Shown here: positions 32,601 through 44,130 of the stretch, piece by piece
Layout: each line of letters opens with the position of its first letter
Numbering within the stretch: position 1 is the first letter of the stretch
Origin: Brassica napus
Taxonomy: Eukaryota > Streptophyta > Magnoliopsida > Brassicales > Brassicaceae
NCBI RefSeq assembly: GCF_020379485.1
Contig: NC_063436.1
Span: 21,140,423-21,204,422 of the forward strand
DNA: 64,000 nt
Reading direction: 5' to 3'
Notes under the pieces: generated by a model
Seen by the model: the letters and a program-made list of their open reading frames with translations, nothing else
Databases searched by the model: none
What the model was told of the DNA's origin: nothing
Made by a program: the position numbers and the translations under genes

Positions 32601-32735
32601 TCAATATGCAGAATATTAAGGATATTTAATAAAACATTAATAAAGACATATACTAATATAACCAGTAAATACTAAGTTGAAAAACCAATTTATAAATCTT
32701 TGTTGATACTCAATGCGAAAATTTGTTATAATATA
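29698..32735. other. Intergenic region with remnants
   Basis: 29700-30240 has long T-rich tracts and splice-like sites with no protein I can support. 30640-30830 contains a triplicated ATCACCA phrase and a short frame ending in a Gly/Tyr-rich tail, possibly the end of a decayed glycine-rich gene. 30830-32735 is AT-rich repeat DNA including the dispersed repeat at 31715. Confidence 0.4.
31715..31830 (+). repeat. Second copy of the SINE-like dispersed repeat body
   Basis: GAGATCTTCAACGTGGTTCA (31717) to TAGCATTGTCGGATAT (31807) parallels GAGATCTTCGACATGGTGCA to TAGTATTGTCGGTTAT at 6523-6634, with similar spacing (about 100 bp). The two copies are diverged, and this one has no recognisable tRNA-like head. 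Confidence 0.5.
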
Positions 32736-32983
32736 CTCCCTCCGTTTTATAATTTAAGTGCTTTTGCCTAAAAGCACAAAGATTAAGAAAATTATATGTT
32801 TTAAAAAGTATTGTATAATAAAATAAGTTAGATATAATTTAACCAATAAAAAATAAGTCTATTTAATTTGATTGGTTACACTATATTCAATTAATGTAAA
32901 AGTTACTTAAAAATACGAAAACTACTTACATTTTAAAACAAAAACATTTCCCTAAAATTATTTACAATATGAAACGGAGGGAG
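32736..32983. mobile_element. Stowaway-type MITE, 248 bp
   Basis: Begins CTCCCTCCGTTTTATAATTT and ends with AAACGGAGGGAG, giving 12-bp perfect terminal inverted repeats of the Tc1/mariner Stowaway consensus (CTCCCTCCGTTT). It is flanked by the expected TA duplication (32734-32735 and 32984-32985). The interior is AT-rich and non-coding, so it depends on a mariner-like transposase elsewhere. Confidence 0.95.
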
Positions 32984-33245
32984 TAATAAATAAAATACAT
33001 TAAGTAAAATAAATTATAAACTCCAAAACAAAACAATTTTTTTTTAATTCACATAACTTATAATAATTTTAAATTGTAGAAAAGAAAATTGTTCTTAATT
33101 TTTAAGTGTATGATACAAATGATAAATACATTAGTAGAAGTGACACTAAAATTATTATTAAACTATCAAATAATAAAATTAAATACAGAAAATATAACAA
33201 AATTATTTACATAGTAATAAAATTGAAAATAAATTTAAACGCACA

Positions 33246-33276
33246 TAGTCCGCGCGTAGCGCGGAAAATGGACTAG
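33246..33276 (+). mobile_element. Helitron 3' terminus (plus orientation), 5' end not found
   Basis: The hairpin stem CCGCGCG-TA-GCGCGG (33250-33264) stands 8 bp before CTAG (33273-33276), followed by host T. This is the CTRR-end structure of Helitrons. The matching TC-start could not be assigned in the AT-rich DNA upstream; the Stowaway MITE may lie inside this element. Confidence 0.75.
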
Positions 33277-35474
33277 TATGAATAACACTTGTTCCTAAAG
33301 TATCTAAAAGTTTTTAATAATAACTCCTTACAAATACGGTATCTCCTTCTTTTCAATTTTTTGTTTTGCTTTTAATTTTGAGAGATTTTGAGTTAAAACA
33401 TCTAATGAAGTGTTCTTAAAAGGTTTATTAATATATTATTAATATTTTTATTTTGTGATTAAACTTTAACTCTTGTTTTAGACTTAACTTCATTATATGA
33501 ACTTGTACCTCATAGTTTTGTGGGTTGGCTTTCGCTTAGATGTATGCAAGCTCATTTTGGTTTCTAGGAAAGAAAGAGAATATGCAGAAATCAAAGAGAT
33601 ATGATATGGATTCAATATCTGATAGAATCCCATAGAGATTTATCGGTTTTGCAATCAGAGTTCTTGTGAGCGTTTCTGAAATAGTGTTGAGTATGACCAT
33701 TTCATTAATTATTTATTATAACTTATTTGATTATTTAAAGTAATTATTAAACTAGTAGTATAAATTTTTCAAAAATCTTATTAATTTATAAAGATAATAA
33801 TAAATTTATTTTAACTTAAATTTATTTTTTTATTTTTATTATAGCAAATTCTATTGAAAAAAATCTAAAAAAATACTAAAAGCTTGAAATAGTTTTTTTT
33901 TATAAAATAATGTATTAATTAAATTCATAATTACTAATATAATAATATTATTATAAACTATTGTTAAGGTAAATTTTATTATAAAACGAAAAATAGATGT
34001 TATTCTTTCTAAATTTAATAGTTAGTCTATATCATATTACAATAGGTACTATATGACAGAATTATGTTAAATTGATAAATTAACTTTTTTTAAAAAGTAA
34101 TTTCACATGAATAAATAAATAAAATATCATTCACCGTTAAAAGGGATTAAAATTCGTAAACTATGTAATATTTTTATAAAAAAAAATAAATTGTTAAGAT
34201 ATTTTAATCTTTTATACCTAGACTATTTATTATTTCTTAAACTTTTATCTATTTTGAAACTCACAATAAAATATTATCTAAACATGATTGTATACAAAAT
34301 ATAATAATATAAATTAAAATTTAGTTCTTGTGTTATTTACAAAATATGCTATTAGAAAACTTTGAAATTTTAATAAGTCATTAAAAATATTAATGATGAA
34401 TGCATTTTAATTATAATTTTAATGTACATTTTTAATTATAACAAAATTTATTTAGAAAATACCAAATTTTTACCTAAGATTTCAATATTTTATCGAGAAA
34501 TTGCTAAAAATACCACATTCATAATACCACTTTTCATGTTTACCTTAAGGGGAATTTTTCATGTTTACTACATATTTTATTTATTTTAAAACTCATAATA
34601 AAATATTTTTAAACATGATTATATAAAAAATATAATAATATATAACTAAAATTTGGTTCTTGTGTTATTTAAAAAATATGCAATTGAAAACTTTGAAATT
34701 TTAATAATTCATTACATTATTAATTATAAGAATAGATTTTAACTGTAATTTAAATTTTTTTTTAATTAAATAAAATATTTAGAAAATATAAAATGTTTAC
34801 CTAAGATTTCAATATTTTATAAAATATTTCATTGATTTAGTAAAAAATCTAAAATTCATATATTCTTCTACACTCAAAAACAGTTTTGTAATTTTTGAAA
34901 TTTGTCTTGACCAAATATATGATTTAGAAAATAAATATTTCATAATTAAAATGATAATATTCCAAATTTTGCATAAGATAAAATCATAGATGCTAAAGTA
35001 TAACTTTTTTAAATGTAACATGATGTTTTAAAAGAATAAATAATGGAATATTTTGAAACCTTAATTTAGTAACAAAAAATCAGAATACTTATTAGTAGGA
35101 AAGAATACTTAGGAACATAAGTAAAATGAAAAAAATACCCACACATCTATGTGGATTGAACTGTAATGTCTTCTTATGATTCTATGCACTCTATAGTATA
35201 ATTAAGTACAAGATATATACATTAGGACCAAAATCACAAAAATATAAATTATCACATATATGCTCCTTAAAAACTTGATTTTGTTCCATATATTTTTATT
35301 GTTCATAATTCCACATAATAAATAATATATATGTTGATATTCTACCATTTAAAATTATACTTATGTTTACTATAAAATTCTAGCTGCTCGTACTAATGTT
35401 ACAAGTTAATTCTAATATTAATATTTATATTTTACCTCTAGATTATATTTCTATATCTAAACTAGTTGCTAAGT
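33277..35474. other. AT-rich intergenic region with a 330-bp direct duplication
   Basis: No gene. Bases 34236-34497 and 34570-34822 are diverged direct copies (ACTCA(C/T)AATAAAATATT at 34259 and 34591; ACCTAAGATTTCAATATTTTAT at 34472 and 34799). The stretch between them, 34498-34560, resembles the terminus of the Mutator-like element at 42265 (AATACCAC-TTC-TAATACCACTTTTCA-). Confidence 0.6.
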
Positions 35475-36209
35475 ATGAAGAATTTTATGCAGCTAATCAC
35501 TAAATTTTTCTTTATCTTCATACTAATTGCCGGCCCAGGTAATTTTCTATGATATTAAGTTATATGTATGTAACCAAATCTGCTAACTTATATAATATAT
35601 TATATTCATATATTTTAATTTTTTTGTTTGATATTATTCAGTATTTTGCATGCATAGACTAAGTAAAAAAAACCTTTTAATGTATGAGTTATTAATAATT
35701 GTTTTTACACTGTCATCTCATAATTTGAAAATTATATTTATGCTGTACAAAAAGTATTCGATAGAATATTGAAAACCCATAGATTACATGAAATCCTTAA
35801 TATATAATAAACTGTCATTATAAAATTAAACATTTTTTTGTTCTACTTAGCTAAAGTTAACTGACATTATTGCGATGAATACATGAATTTTGGTTATAAA
35901 ATGATTGTTTTTTACATAAATATTAAGCACTAGAAGTAACTGAAATATATTTGTTGCAACTATGAAGTTTTTTTGTAGTTCTTGATTACATTTATGGTCA
36001 TTAATTTGAATTTTTATCGGATATTTTTTATAGGTATGAAAATGGTTTAAGGACGAGAAATGTGCGAAGCAAAGAGCATAAATTTCAAGGGAATGTGTTT
36101 GAAGTGGAGGAATTGCAAACAAGTATGTATAAGCGAAGGTTTTCCTGATGGTCATTGCAAGGGATTTATCCACAAATGCGTTTGCAGGAAACCTTGTTTT
36201 TTGAATTAA
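35475..36209 (+). pseudogene. Defensin-like (Cys-rich secreted peptide) gene with a nonsense codon
   Basis: Exon 1 (35475-35538) encodes a signal peptide (MKNFMQLITKFFFIFILIAG) and ends at a GT donor in the phase-1 position typical of plant defensin genes. After an intron of about 495 bp, exon 2 (36034-36209) encodes eight Cys in the plant defensin spacing: one near the start, then GMC, NC, VC, HC, and a C-terminal KC-VC-PC cluster. Four codons into exon 2, TAA at 36048-36050 interrupts the frame before the first Cys. The rest is undamaged, so the break is probably recent or a sequencing error. Plant defensins act as antifungal or signalling peptides outside the cell. The subfamily is not assigned. 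Confidence 0.75.
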
Positions 36210-36383
36210 AAGTTATTTAACTGATTAAATAAAAATTAATAAATAAATTCACTATTTATTTGATTTAATAAAAAATCATGTACTGGAACTTTAATTCTAA
36301 GATATGATTATTTTCCTTGATCAGTATCGCATATATATTTATTTTCGTGAGTTACAAATATATAAATATAGTAATTATCAATA

Positions 36384-39300
36384 TCTTATACAATAAAAGA
36401 GGTTTTTCTTCCTCCTTAAGGTGTCCACATCAGCAAGAAGGGAGGGGCATTTTCTGCCACGTGGCACGTTAAGTATTTTCTGATTTCGAATGCTTTTGTT
36501 ATTTCTAGCGGGCTGGGCCTATTATTTTGTCTTTGTTTTAATATAGATTTATTTTTCGTTTGGGCTTCGTTTAATTTGTCTTTATATTACTGTAATACTA
36601 ATTTTAACTTGGCTTTTAAGTTGTAGCCCGGTTTAACCATAATCCTTTTCATCTCTTAGAAACTGTAGGCTTACCGATTCCCTTTCACCTTCTCCGGCGA
36701 TGTAACGATGTAGTTATGACCTTCAATCACGTTATCCCACTAAACTCACAACCACCCCTCTTCATTGCTTCTTTAATTACACATTTTAAAGCTTAATTAT
36801 GTGTATATCTACACCATCTGAGAGCCCCCTGCAGTTCCCTTACTTTCATAAAACCTAAAAATATATCGCTCATGTTCTCTTTTAATGGACGATAGTTGGC
36901 AATTTCTCAGATTTGAGTCAAGCGGCTACACACAGTCAGTTCAGGCAAGATTCCTATGTGTTTTTCGGAAGCCAATAAAGTAATGAAAAGAGGTGAGCTG
37001 ATGGGTATTGATATGCTTATGATGGTTCCTATTTTTATTTGCAGTAAATCAATGTTATATTCTTTTTTTCTTCTCAGGATAGACAAATCCAGGAATCAAT
37101 TAATGTGCAACTATTCAACACCTTAAAAAAAATTGAAGTATCTAGCTTAATGTTTTGTATTTCATATGAAGGAGCAACCCTTACTTCCGGTTTGGAGAAA
37201 TCCATGTTTCTATTAGATTTACGGAGCAAACCGTGTTTGTTGAGGTCGCTGAAACCGATTCCAGTGGAGAGTTTTGGGTTTTGCAATTACGAACACCTTA
37301 TGGTATTGGCTAACACCAACACAGATTTTTTTTCCAGGTCTGATTTTATTTCCATCCTTTTCAAGTATTACCTATATTAATTTCACTGTTTCTCTCACAC
37401 ATTCTTTCTCTACCATTGTTTCCACTGTTTCGCTTAGACAATTTGTGGGAAAATAAAAGGCATCAAAACCACCTTTAATAATGAGAACCAGACTGTTCAA
37501 ACTTATAATGGTTTACCACTTAAATTTCAAGGTTGAAAATCTCTGCTAAAAATATTTCTTTGATTTAAGTTATGATGTTTTACGTTACTTGGTTTTAACT
37601 GGTACTATAATGAACCTCAACCAACTCTGCAGAGCAACCACTGTGTGCGTAAGTGTGTTTGATATCATTGTTAGTCTGTTCCATGAGACATAAATGCGTA
37701 GTGTTGTGGAGCCTAAGGTCTTTGTTGCAACGAACATAAAACCAAAATTAATATTCGTCTATATCCAATTACATTGTCATAACAGCTTTCATGCTAACCT
37801 TACGCAGCATTGCAGGCCGCCTTTTCCTCAATGCAACCTCCGGAACACATTTCTACTTTTACCAAGAAAGTGTAACCAGCCAGAGCTTTCTGCAAGACTA
37901 AGTATATTCAAACTAAAACATTTGACAAAACTTGCTTCCTACTTGCGTACTTATGTTTTGTAAGGTTTTGTGGATCCGACATTGGTAGCTCCTCCACTCC
38001 TTCCAAGTATGGCGGTGTACAGAAAATTGAGTTAGCAACAATTGTGGAGTTTATTGTCTGTCGTGAATTCACCACCTCAGGTATGTACTCTTAACTTAGT
38101 TAGACTGCATTTATTCGTCTCTGTTTTCTAATCTTATATGATGCATTCTATTTTTTTTTCTTCTGTGGACGCAAAGGCGGTACGGTAGAATTCCACTGCA
38201 CTGGCCAAGTCAATGACATTGAGAAAACTGATGGACCAATGCTTCATCATCAAAGCTTTGCTTACAAGGAGGTGGTGACTACCCTGGAAATGATATTCTG
38301 GATGCTGTGACTCTCACTATTAACCCTCTCATGTGATGAGGAGCAGTGGTTCACATAATACCACATGAAGTAACACCGCTCCAATTTTTGAAGGAAGCAT
38401 GGCTGAGTCAGCAGTACTACCTGCTCAACCTGATGCATTTTTAGCACCGGAAAGGATACCACAGAGCCTGAGATCTCCAACCATAGAGATCCATGACAAT
38501 ATTAATATAGGTGAAGAACCAATTCCACACTGAACGTGCTAAGTTTGAGTCAATAATTTTTCTATTATATAGATTGTCGTCTTTTTAGTTTGCTTGGTTA
38601 TATACTTATATCATATATGAATACGTTTATCTCATTACTGTAGGAATCTTTTACGGGTCTAGCTATTACATATTCCTAAAATTGTTTAATTTGTTTAATT
38701 TCCAATACTTGATTCATCATCATAAATTTTTGGAATAGTAGATGTAGCTTCTCTTTTGATTAAACAACAAATATAGGACACCTTACTCTTTTAGTTGTAT
38801 ACAAAACCAGACGTGAGTTTGCATTAACTTACTTTTACTGACTCAGGTTGGCGATGTGGAGAAGATAATTATAAAAAGAGAAAGAAAATAATAATTAAAT
38901 ATTAATACACAATCAAAACATTATAGTTTTGTTTCGAAAATAAAAATAACAAAATAGAACAAACAAAAATGATTATTTTGTGACAATCATAACTTGAGCT
39001 TGGTGAAAAGCTTAGTTAAAAAATAATAAATTTAGACAAAATACTTAATAAAATAAATATGAAATCAATAAAAACTAAAAGAAGAGAAATTCAATTATAA
39101 TATTGCTTAACATGTTTTATAAAATCCAAATCAATAAAAAAAAATGAATCGCATGAAAAAAATGTTCATTTGGTAAGCAAAATCAAGGTTAAAGGAATTA
39201 AGGAATTAACAAGAAAAAGGTTAATAACCATAGTTAAAGATTAATACATAATAAAAATATATAATATAAAAAATAAACAATAAAAATAAAATATAAAAAA

Positions 39301-39846
39301 ATAAACAATAAAATATAACTCAAAGTATATAAATTTTCAGAATAAAAGAGAAAATGCATAAGAATAAAAAAGTAGGAAATTTAAATTTTATATTCCTTTC
39401 ATATTTCACAAAAAAAAAAGAAATTACAATGACCTACACTGACCTTTTTACTACTAAACATAAGTTAAAGAGAATTAAAAAGAAAATGGTGGAAACCAAA
39501 ATAATATATACAATCAAAACAAAGATTTTTTATTAAATCCACCAAACTGATGGGGTTCAAGCTGCAGCTTTGCCCTTGACAAGGTATGCTCTGACTAATA
39601 GAACTACGATCCCATGAAAACCAAGCGGAATAGCTTACATTTTTCTATGATTTCATTTTAATCATATTTCTTTTAGATTCAAATTAATTTACAGTAAAAA
39701 GTTGTCAAATCAAAATTGACAAAAATATATGCAGAATTCAGATTTAGTAGGTTCTTACAATAATGATATTTCCCTAAGCCGCATAAAAACATTTCACATT
39801 CGAACAAAACATACGAACCTGGCGCGTAGCGCCGGAATACTACTAG
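36384..39846 (+). mobile_element. Non-autonomous Helitron, 3.46 kb, carrying an RPA-like relic
   Basis: Starts TCTTATACAATAAAAGAGG directly after host A (36383), the usual Brassicaceae Helitron 5' form. Ends CTAG at 39843-39846 before host T, with the hairpin GGCGCGTAGCGCC at 39821-39833 about 10 bp upstream. Insertion between A and T with no duplication fits rolling-circle transposition. It contains a broken replication-protein-A-like gene (37690-38270) but no Rep/helicase. The last 1 kb is very AT-rich. Confidence 0.88.
37690..38270 (+). pseudogene. Replication protein A (RPA1/RPA70)-like OB-fold relic inside the Helitron
   Basis: Frames on the plus strand contain VVEPKVFVATNIKPKL, then (after a shift) LNATSGTHFYFYQE, YGGVQKIELATIVEFI and VEFHCTGQVNDIEKTDG. 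These resemble plant RPA1-like single-strand DNA-binding proteins (ATNINPK, LNATSGTHFYFD, LTIAELN-F, F-CTG-V-D---DGW). Stops and frameshifts separate the pieces. RPA-like genes are common passengers of plant Helitrons. Earlier exon pieces may lie at 36890-37500. Confidence 0.6.
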
Positions 39847-40199
39847 TAATTAATACAAAAGACATTTTTGACATCTTCTTGATTTCCTTTCATTACAAGT
39901 ACATCACTCCTATCTTTATGGTTAACAAATTTAATACATTCTATGTTTAATATAACTGACGATTCCATATAATTAAAATATTGTTTCATATATTAATTCA
40001 TATATCGGACTACTGAATAATAAAATATTTATATCATCAAGAATTACTATTAATCAACCCAAATTATCATTTTCCAAATTATCATTTTGTTTTCAGTTAT
40101 AACGAACGATTATAACACATAATTCCATAGCAATGTAAAGCTATATCATCATCATTAAAATATTTTTTGGTTTTCCAAATAAAAACCCAGTTCATATAA

Positions 40200-40230
<31 letters not shown>

Positions 40231-40923
40231 ATATCTAAACAATTTTATTTGGAATAGGTCATATAATTTATATAAATGTTTCCTTAACGATTCCATAAGA
40301 TATGACATTCTTTTCATCTTTTGTTGCAGAAGATGAAATATCTCAATATTCAATATTGCACCATCAGATAATATTCAATATTGCACCATAAACCTTACAT
40401 AACAAAACAAAACATATATGAGATTATTGGTTGGACTGTACATGTAGAAGTTTTGTTGTAAAATTTAATCTATATTTTTATTGTTGTAGTTGCATGTTAT
40501 TTGCTCTAAAAGCTATACTGAATCGGTATCAGGTCTGATTTTCAAAACAATGTTTTACACTTGTAACTATATTATTGATTATGTAGCAATATATTCAATT
40601 AACAAGATGTAAAAAGTATATTCTCACATTCTTTGTGAAATTATATAGAAAACAAGATTTTCTAACGTATTCCTTGAAAGTTATCATGTTTATTAAAGAA
40701 TAATACAAAAACAAATTCATCAAATCTTAGTATAGAAAAGTATTTAAAAATTTTTGATCAAAAAATTTGATTCAAAACTTTTAAAGAAGTAAAAATTGAA
40801 AACTTTTTCATTAGTTGGAAAGTAATCTTAAAACATGTTTTACACCAAATTTTTAGAAAGCCTTACACTTATTTAACAAAAAAAGATTTTAATTCCATAT
40901 TTTGTGCTCTATATTATGCTAAA
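39847..40923. other. AT-rich intergenic region between two Helitrons
   Basis: Contains a (CA)n/(TA)n microsatellite at about 40200-40230 and a duplicated ATTCAATATTGCACCAT phrase at about 40349-40390. No gene. Confidence 0.55.
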
Positions 40924-41986
40924 CTAGGTTAAGATCCGCACCTTACGCGGAATAAATATTATATATAATTTATTTTTAAGTATTATATAATTTTACATAT
41001 TATGAAATAATAAATATATATTAAATAATTAAAAATTTAGTAACTATTACGTATATAATTAAATTGGTACAAATACTTAAATAAATTTTATTAATCCAAA
41101 CAAACACTTTTTAAGTTTTTTCTATTTTATATGCTATAAAATTAAGTTAAAATGATATCAACATAGATATATAGTACATTTTTAATATTGACATCTGTTA
41201 AAAAATATTTTATACTCCTATTATTTTTGATCATTTGTATTTCTTTATAACAAATTTTTTAAATCAATGATAACAATAAAAATTTTTTTGGATGTTTAAT
41301 AGTTTTAGTAATTTATAATTTTAAAAACATACAATGCAAAATTTAAAATCTTAATATTAAGTTGTCAATAATTGTTCAAAATATTTATCAAAAAAATTCA
41401 AAATAAATTCGAAATTAAAACACATATGTATTTTATATGGTATATAATTTATTTTTAAAAATATTAATATACATATATTTAATATTTATTAAATGAAATT
41501 TCCTACTTATGTAATTTCGTAATCATTTGTATCTTGTTGTAACATAAATTTTAAATCATGGATCACAAAAATTTCAATGTGAGATTTTTAACAACTTTAG
41601 TCATTTATATTCGTTTTTAAAAATTCAAAATATAACATATACGAAAAAAATCTAAATTTTTATTATATAGTTAATGTGGTTGTTTAATTTATTTTAATAA
41701 GTTAAATTTTTTAAAAATGATAGAAAATAGACTAATTTTTATCAAATCTTTATTATTCAAAATCATTAATTGTCATATATACTTTAGTCACTTTAGGTAA
41801 TTTCGTGATTTTTATTTAAGGAAACAATGAAGAACATTTATGATTAATTTATGGTTAGTTTAATAAAAAGCTTATTATATATTTATATGGACCAACATAT
41901 TTTTTTAAGGATTCTAAGAATGATTGTGGTTATGACATGTGGCTACAAAAATATGTTGTAATGCTTCTCTTTTAATATATAGGAGA
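40924..41986 (-). mobile_element. Non-autonomous Helitron, 1.06 kb
   Basis: On the minus strand it starts TCTCCTATATATTAAAAGAG (from 41986) after host A and ends CTAG (40927-40924) before host T. The near-terminal hairpin CCGCGTAAGGTGCGG corresponds to 40936-40950. It has no coding content. Part of the interior is similar to the Helitron at 52292-54598 (for example AAATTCAAAATATAACATA at about 41620 and 54187), so the two belong to one family. Confidence 0.85.
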
Positions 41987-42453
41987 TATATTGAATTTAT
42001 GGTCTTCATCACCTACAACCCTTAAACCTAAGTGTAAATCCTACAAATGTAGATATCACAATCTCGACAAATCAACATAAAACTTATACTGTAGTACATA
42101 AAAAAATTTAATATGTTACAAATATTACTATAATTTTAAATTCAATACTATCAATTGAAATATTTTTGGACGTACAATATAGATATATTATAGCCAACAT
42201 GAAGTTTTAATATATTTTTTGATGTTCAATATAGGAATTTGTGGATAATTTTTAATAATACATAGGGGAATTGCCACTAATACCACTTTCCTAATACCAC
42301 TTTTCAACTTTACACTTTTCAAATTTACCGTTAAAATTTTAATGGCTAAAGTACCATTATACCCCTCATTTCATTAATTTAACCTAGATCTATTCTTCTC
42401 CAAATGTCTGTCACGAGATGAAACTGAGATCAAATTGAGACGAGCTCCAACGA

Positions 42454-42529
42454 GATCTCCGGCAAACTCGGCGATCTCCGGCGAACTTGGCGATCTCCGG
42501 TGAACTCGACGATCTCCGACGAACTCGAC
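42454..42529 (+). repeat. Four 19-bp tandem repeats in the MULE subterminal region
   Basis: GATCTCCGGC-AACTCGGC-type units begin at 42454, 42473, 42492 and 42511, exactly 19 bp apart, with the last the most diverged. They lie in a GC-rich patch at 42420-42720. The opposite strand is open for 111 codons there, but the repeats explain it. Confidence 0.85.
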
Positions 42530-44130
42530 CGGATTGGGAGAGCGTGGCGGCGAGTGGACATCCCGCCGTTCCTCCGCCGGCATTATGTAGTCGTAGTAAT
42601 CCTCCGATGCTAAATCGGTCACGTTCGTCACGAATCGCATGCCGAGAAGTTCTCCGGCAAAGCTGACAGACTCGACAAGCTCAGACGAACGAGACGATCT
42701 CTCTCCCAACGCCTAAGAAACACTAACAAAGGTAAGATGATAGTATATGGTGATTTTTGCCTCTTTCTGTAATCTTAGCTTGATTTATCAAAATCGATAT
42801 GTTTCTAAGAAAGAAGACGAAGTTTTTCAAGTGAAGTTTTCAGATCTCAAATTTATAAGATCTTATAAATTGGGTCCTTTCAAATCTTACTGTTGATCTG
42901 TTAGCAATCAAAAGACACAAAGCTTAACGTAAGAGTACAATTATTGATTTTGTTGATTTATTGTCATAGTTTTCAGATTTATATAATTATTTAATTTATG
43001 AGAAGGTACTAACCTAAGAGTATAATTATTCTATGATTACTTCTTCTCTTGGTTGATTTGGTGATGTTGCAGAGAATTACAAATGTGTGTTGTCAGCTTT
43101 TGGATTTAAAGGATGTTGCGGAGAATATGTGTGGTGATATGCATATCTAAGTATCTCACTTCCTTAAGGTAATACAATGCTACTATTTGTAGTTTGACTA
43201 GCAATGTTTTAGTATGTGCAGTATATGAGGTGGAACGTTGGTGTTTTGGTAGTGTAACGTTCTATTTATACTTTGTGAGTTTATTTTTTATGTCTTGTTT
43301 TGTGTATAATATCTACAGAAGCAGTGGAGATGAATGATGAGTTTGTTGAGTTACGAAAACATACTATTTTTGAATCTTATTTTTGGAAGTGAATGCTGAT
43401 GCGTAGAAATAATATGTGACTGGCTTTTGTTCAGATTTTGAAAATTTACGAGGTTGGTGAGCTGTTTGAAGAGGCAAGAGAGACTCTGAAGAAGAATGTG
43501 GTTTGTGCTATCAAAGAATTACGTATTTATAACGCTTTATAAAAGTTGCAGAGTTGGCTTCTTAGTACATTCTTCTCTCTCATCTTATTTAGACATCTCT
43601 TATACTAAAACAATTGTATCTCTCTTTTAGTAGTTACATAGTTGAAGATATTAGTTGGACATGTAAGTGAGTTTGGTTTCAATTGTTTCTTTTATAGAAG
43701 AGTGAGATATGGAGAAGCATTGATGTTCTCAGACTATGTTAAAGCAATATATCCCTTGTTGAAGGACGTGGCTCTTTCACCAGATATGTCTTTTTTGTGT
43801 TGATTGTCTTTTGGAGGGATTTTAGAAAAATTACCTTATAAGCCATTGTAAATAAATTTATAAACGCTTATAAATCACTTTGAGTTTCTTACACTCATTA
43901 TGCCTAGCATTCCTCACAAGACTTCTCAAGTTCAAACATTTATGTGTTTTGTATAGACATATACAATCAACTCTTGTTTAAAAACTTCTTAATAAAAACT
44001 TATAAATCGTCGAGTTGTACTTTTAACAATAGACTTATAAATAGCTTATATGTTCTTGTAAATAGTTTAATACACCCTTTTAAATAGTTTTATAAATCTG
44101 TATAAATAGTTATATACTTTTGTAAAGAGA

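Noticed and set aside
42374..42709. 111-codon minus-strand ORF as a gene
   Set aside because: It covers the 19-bp repeat array at the MULE end; the repeats explain the open frame, and no domain is visible.
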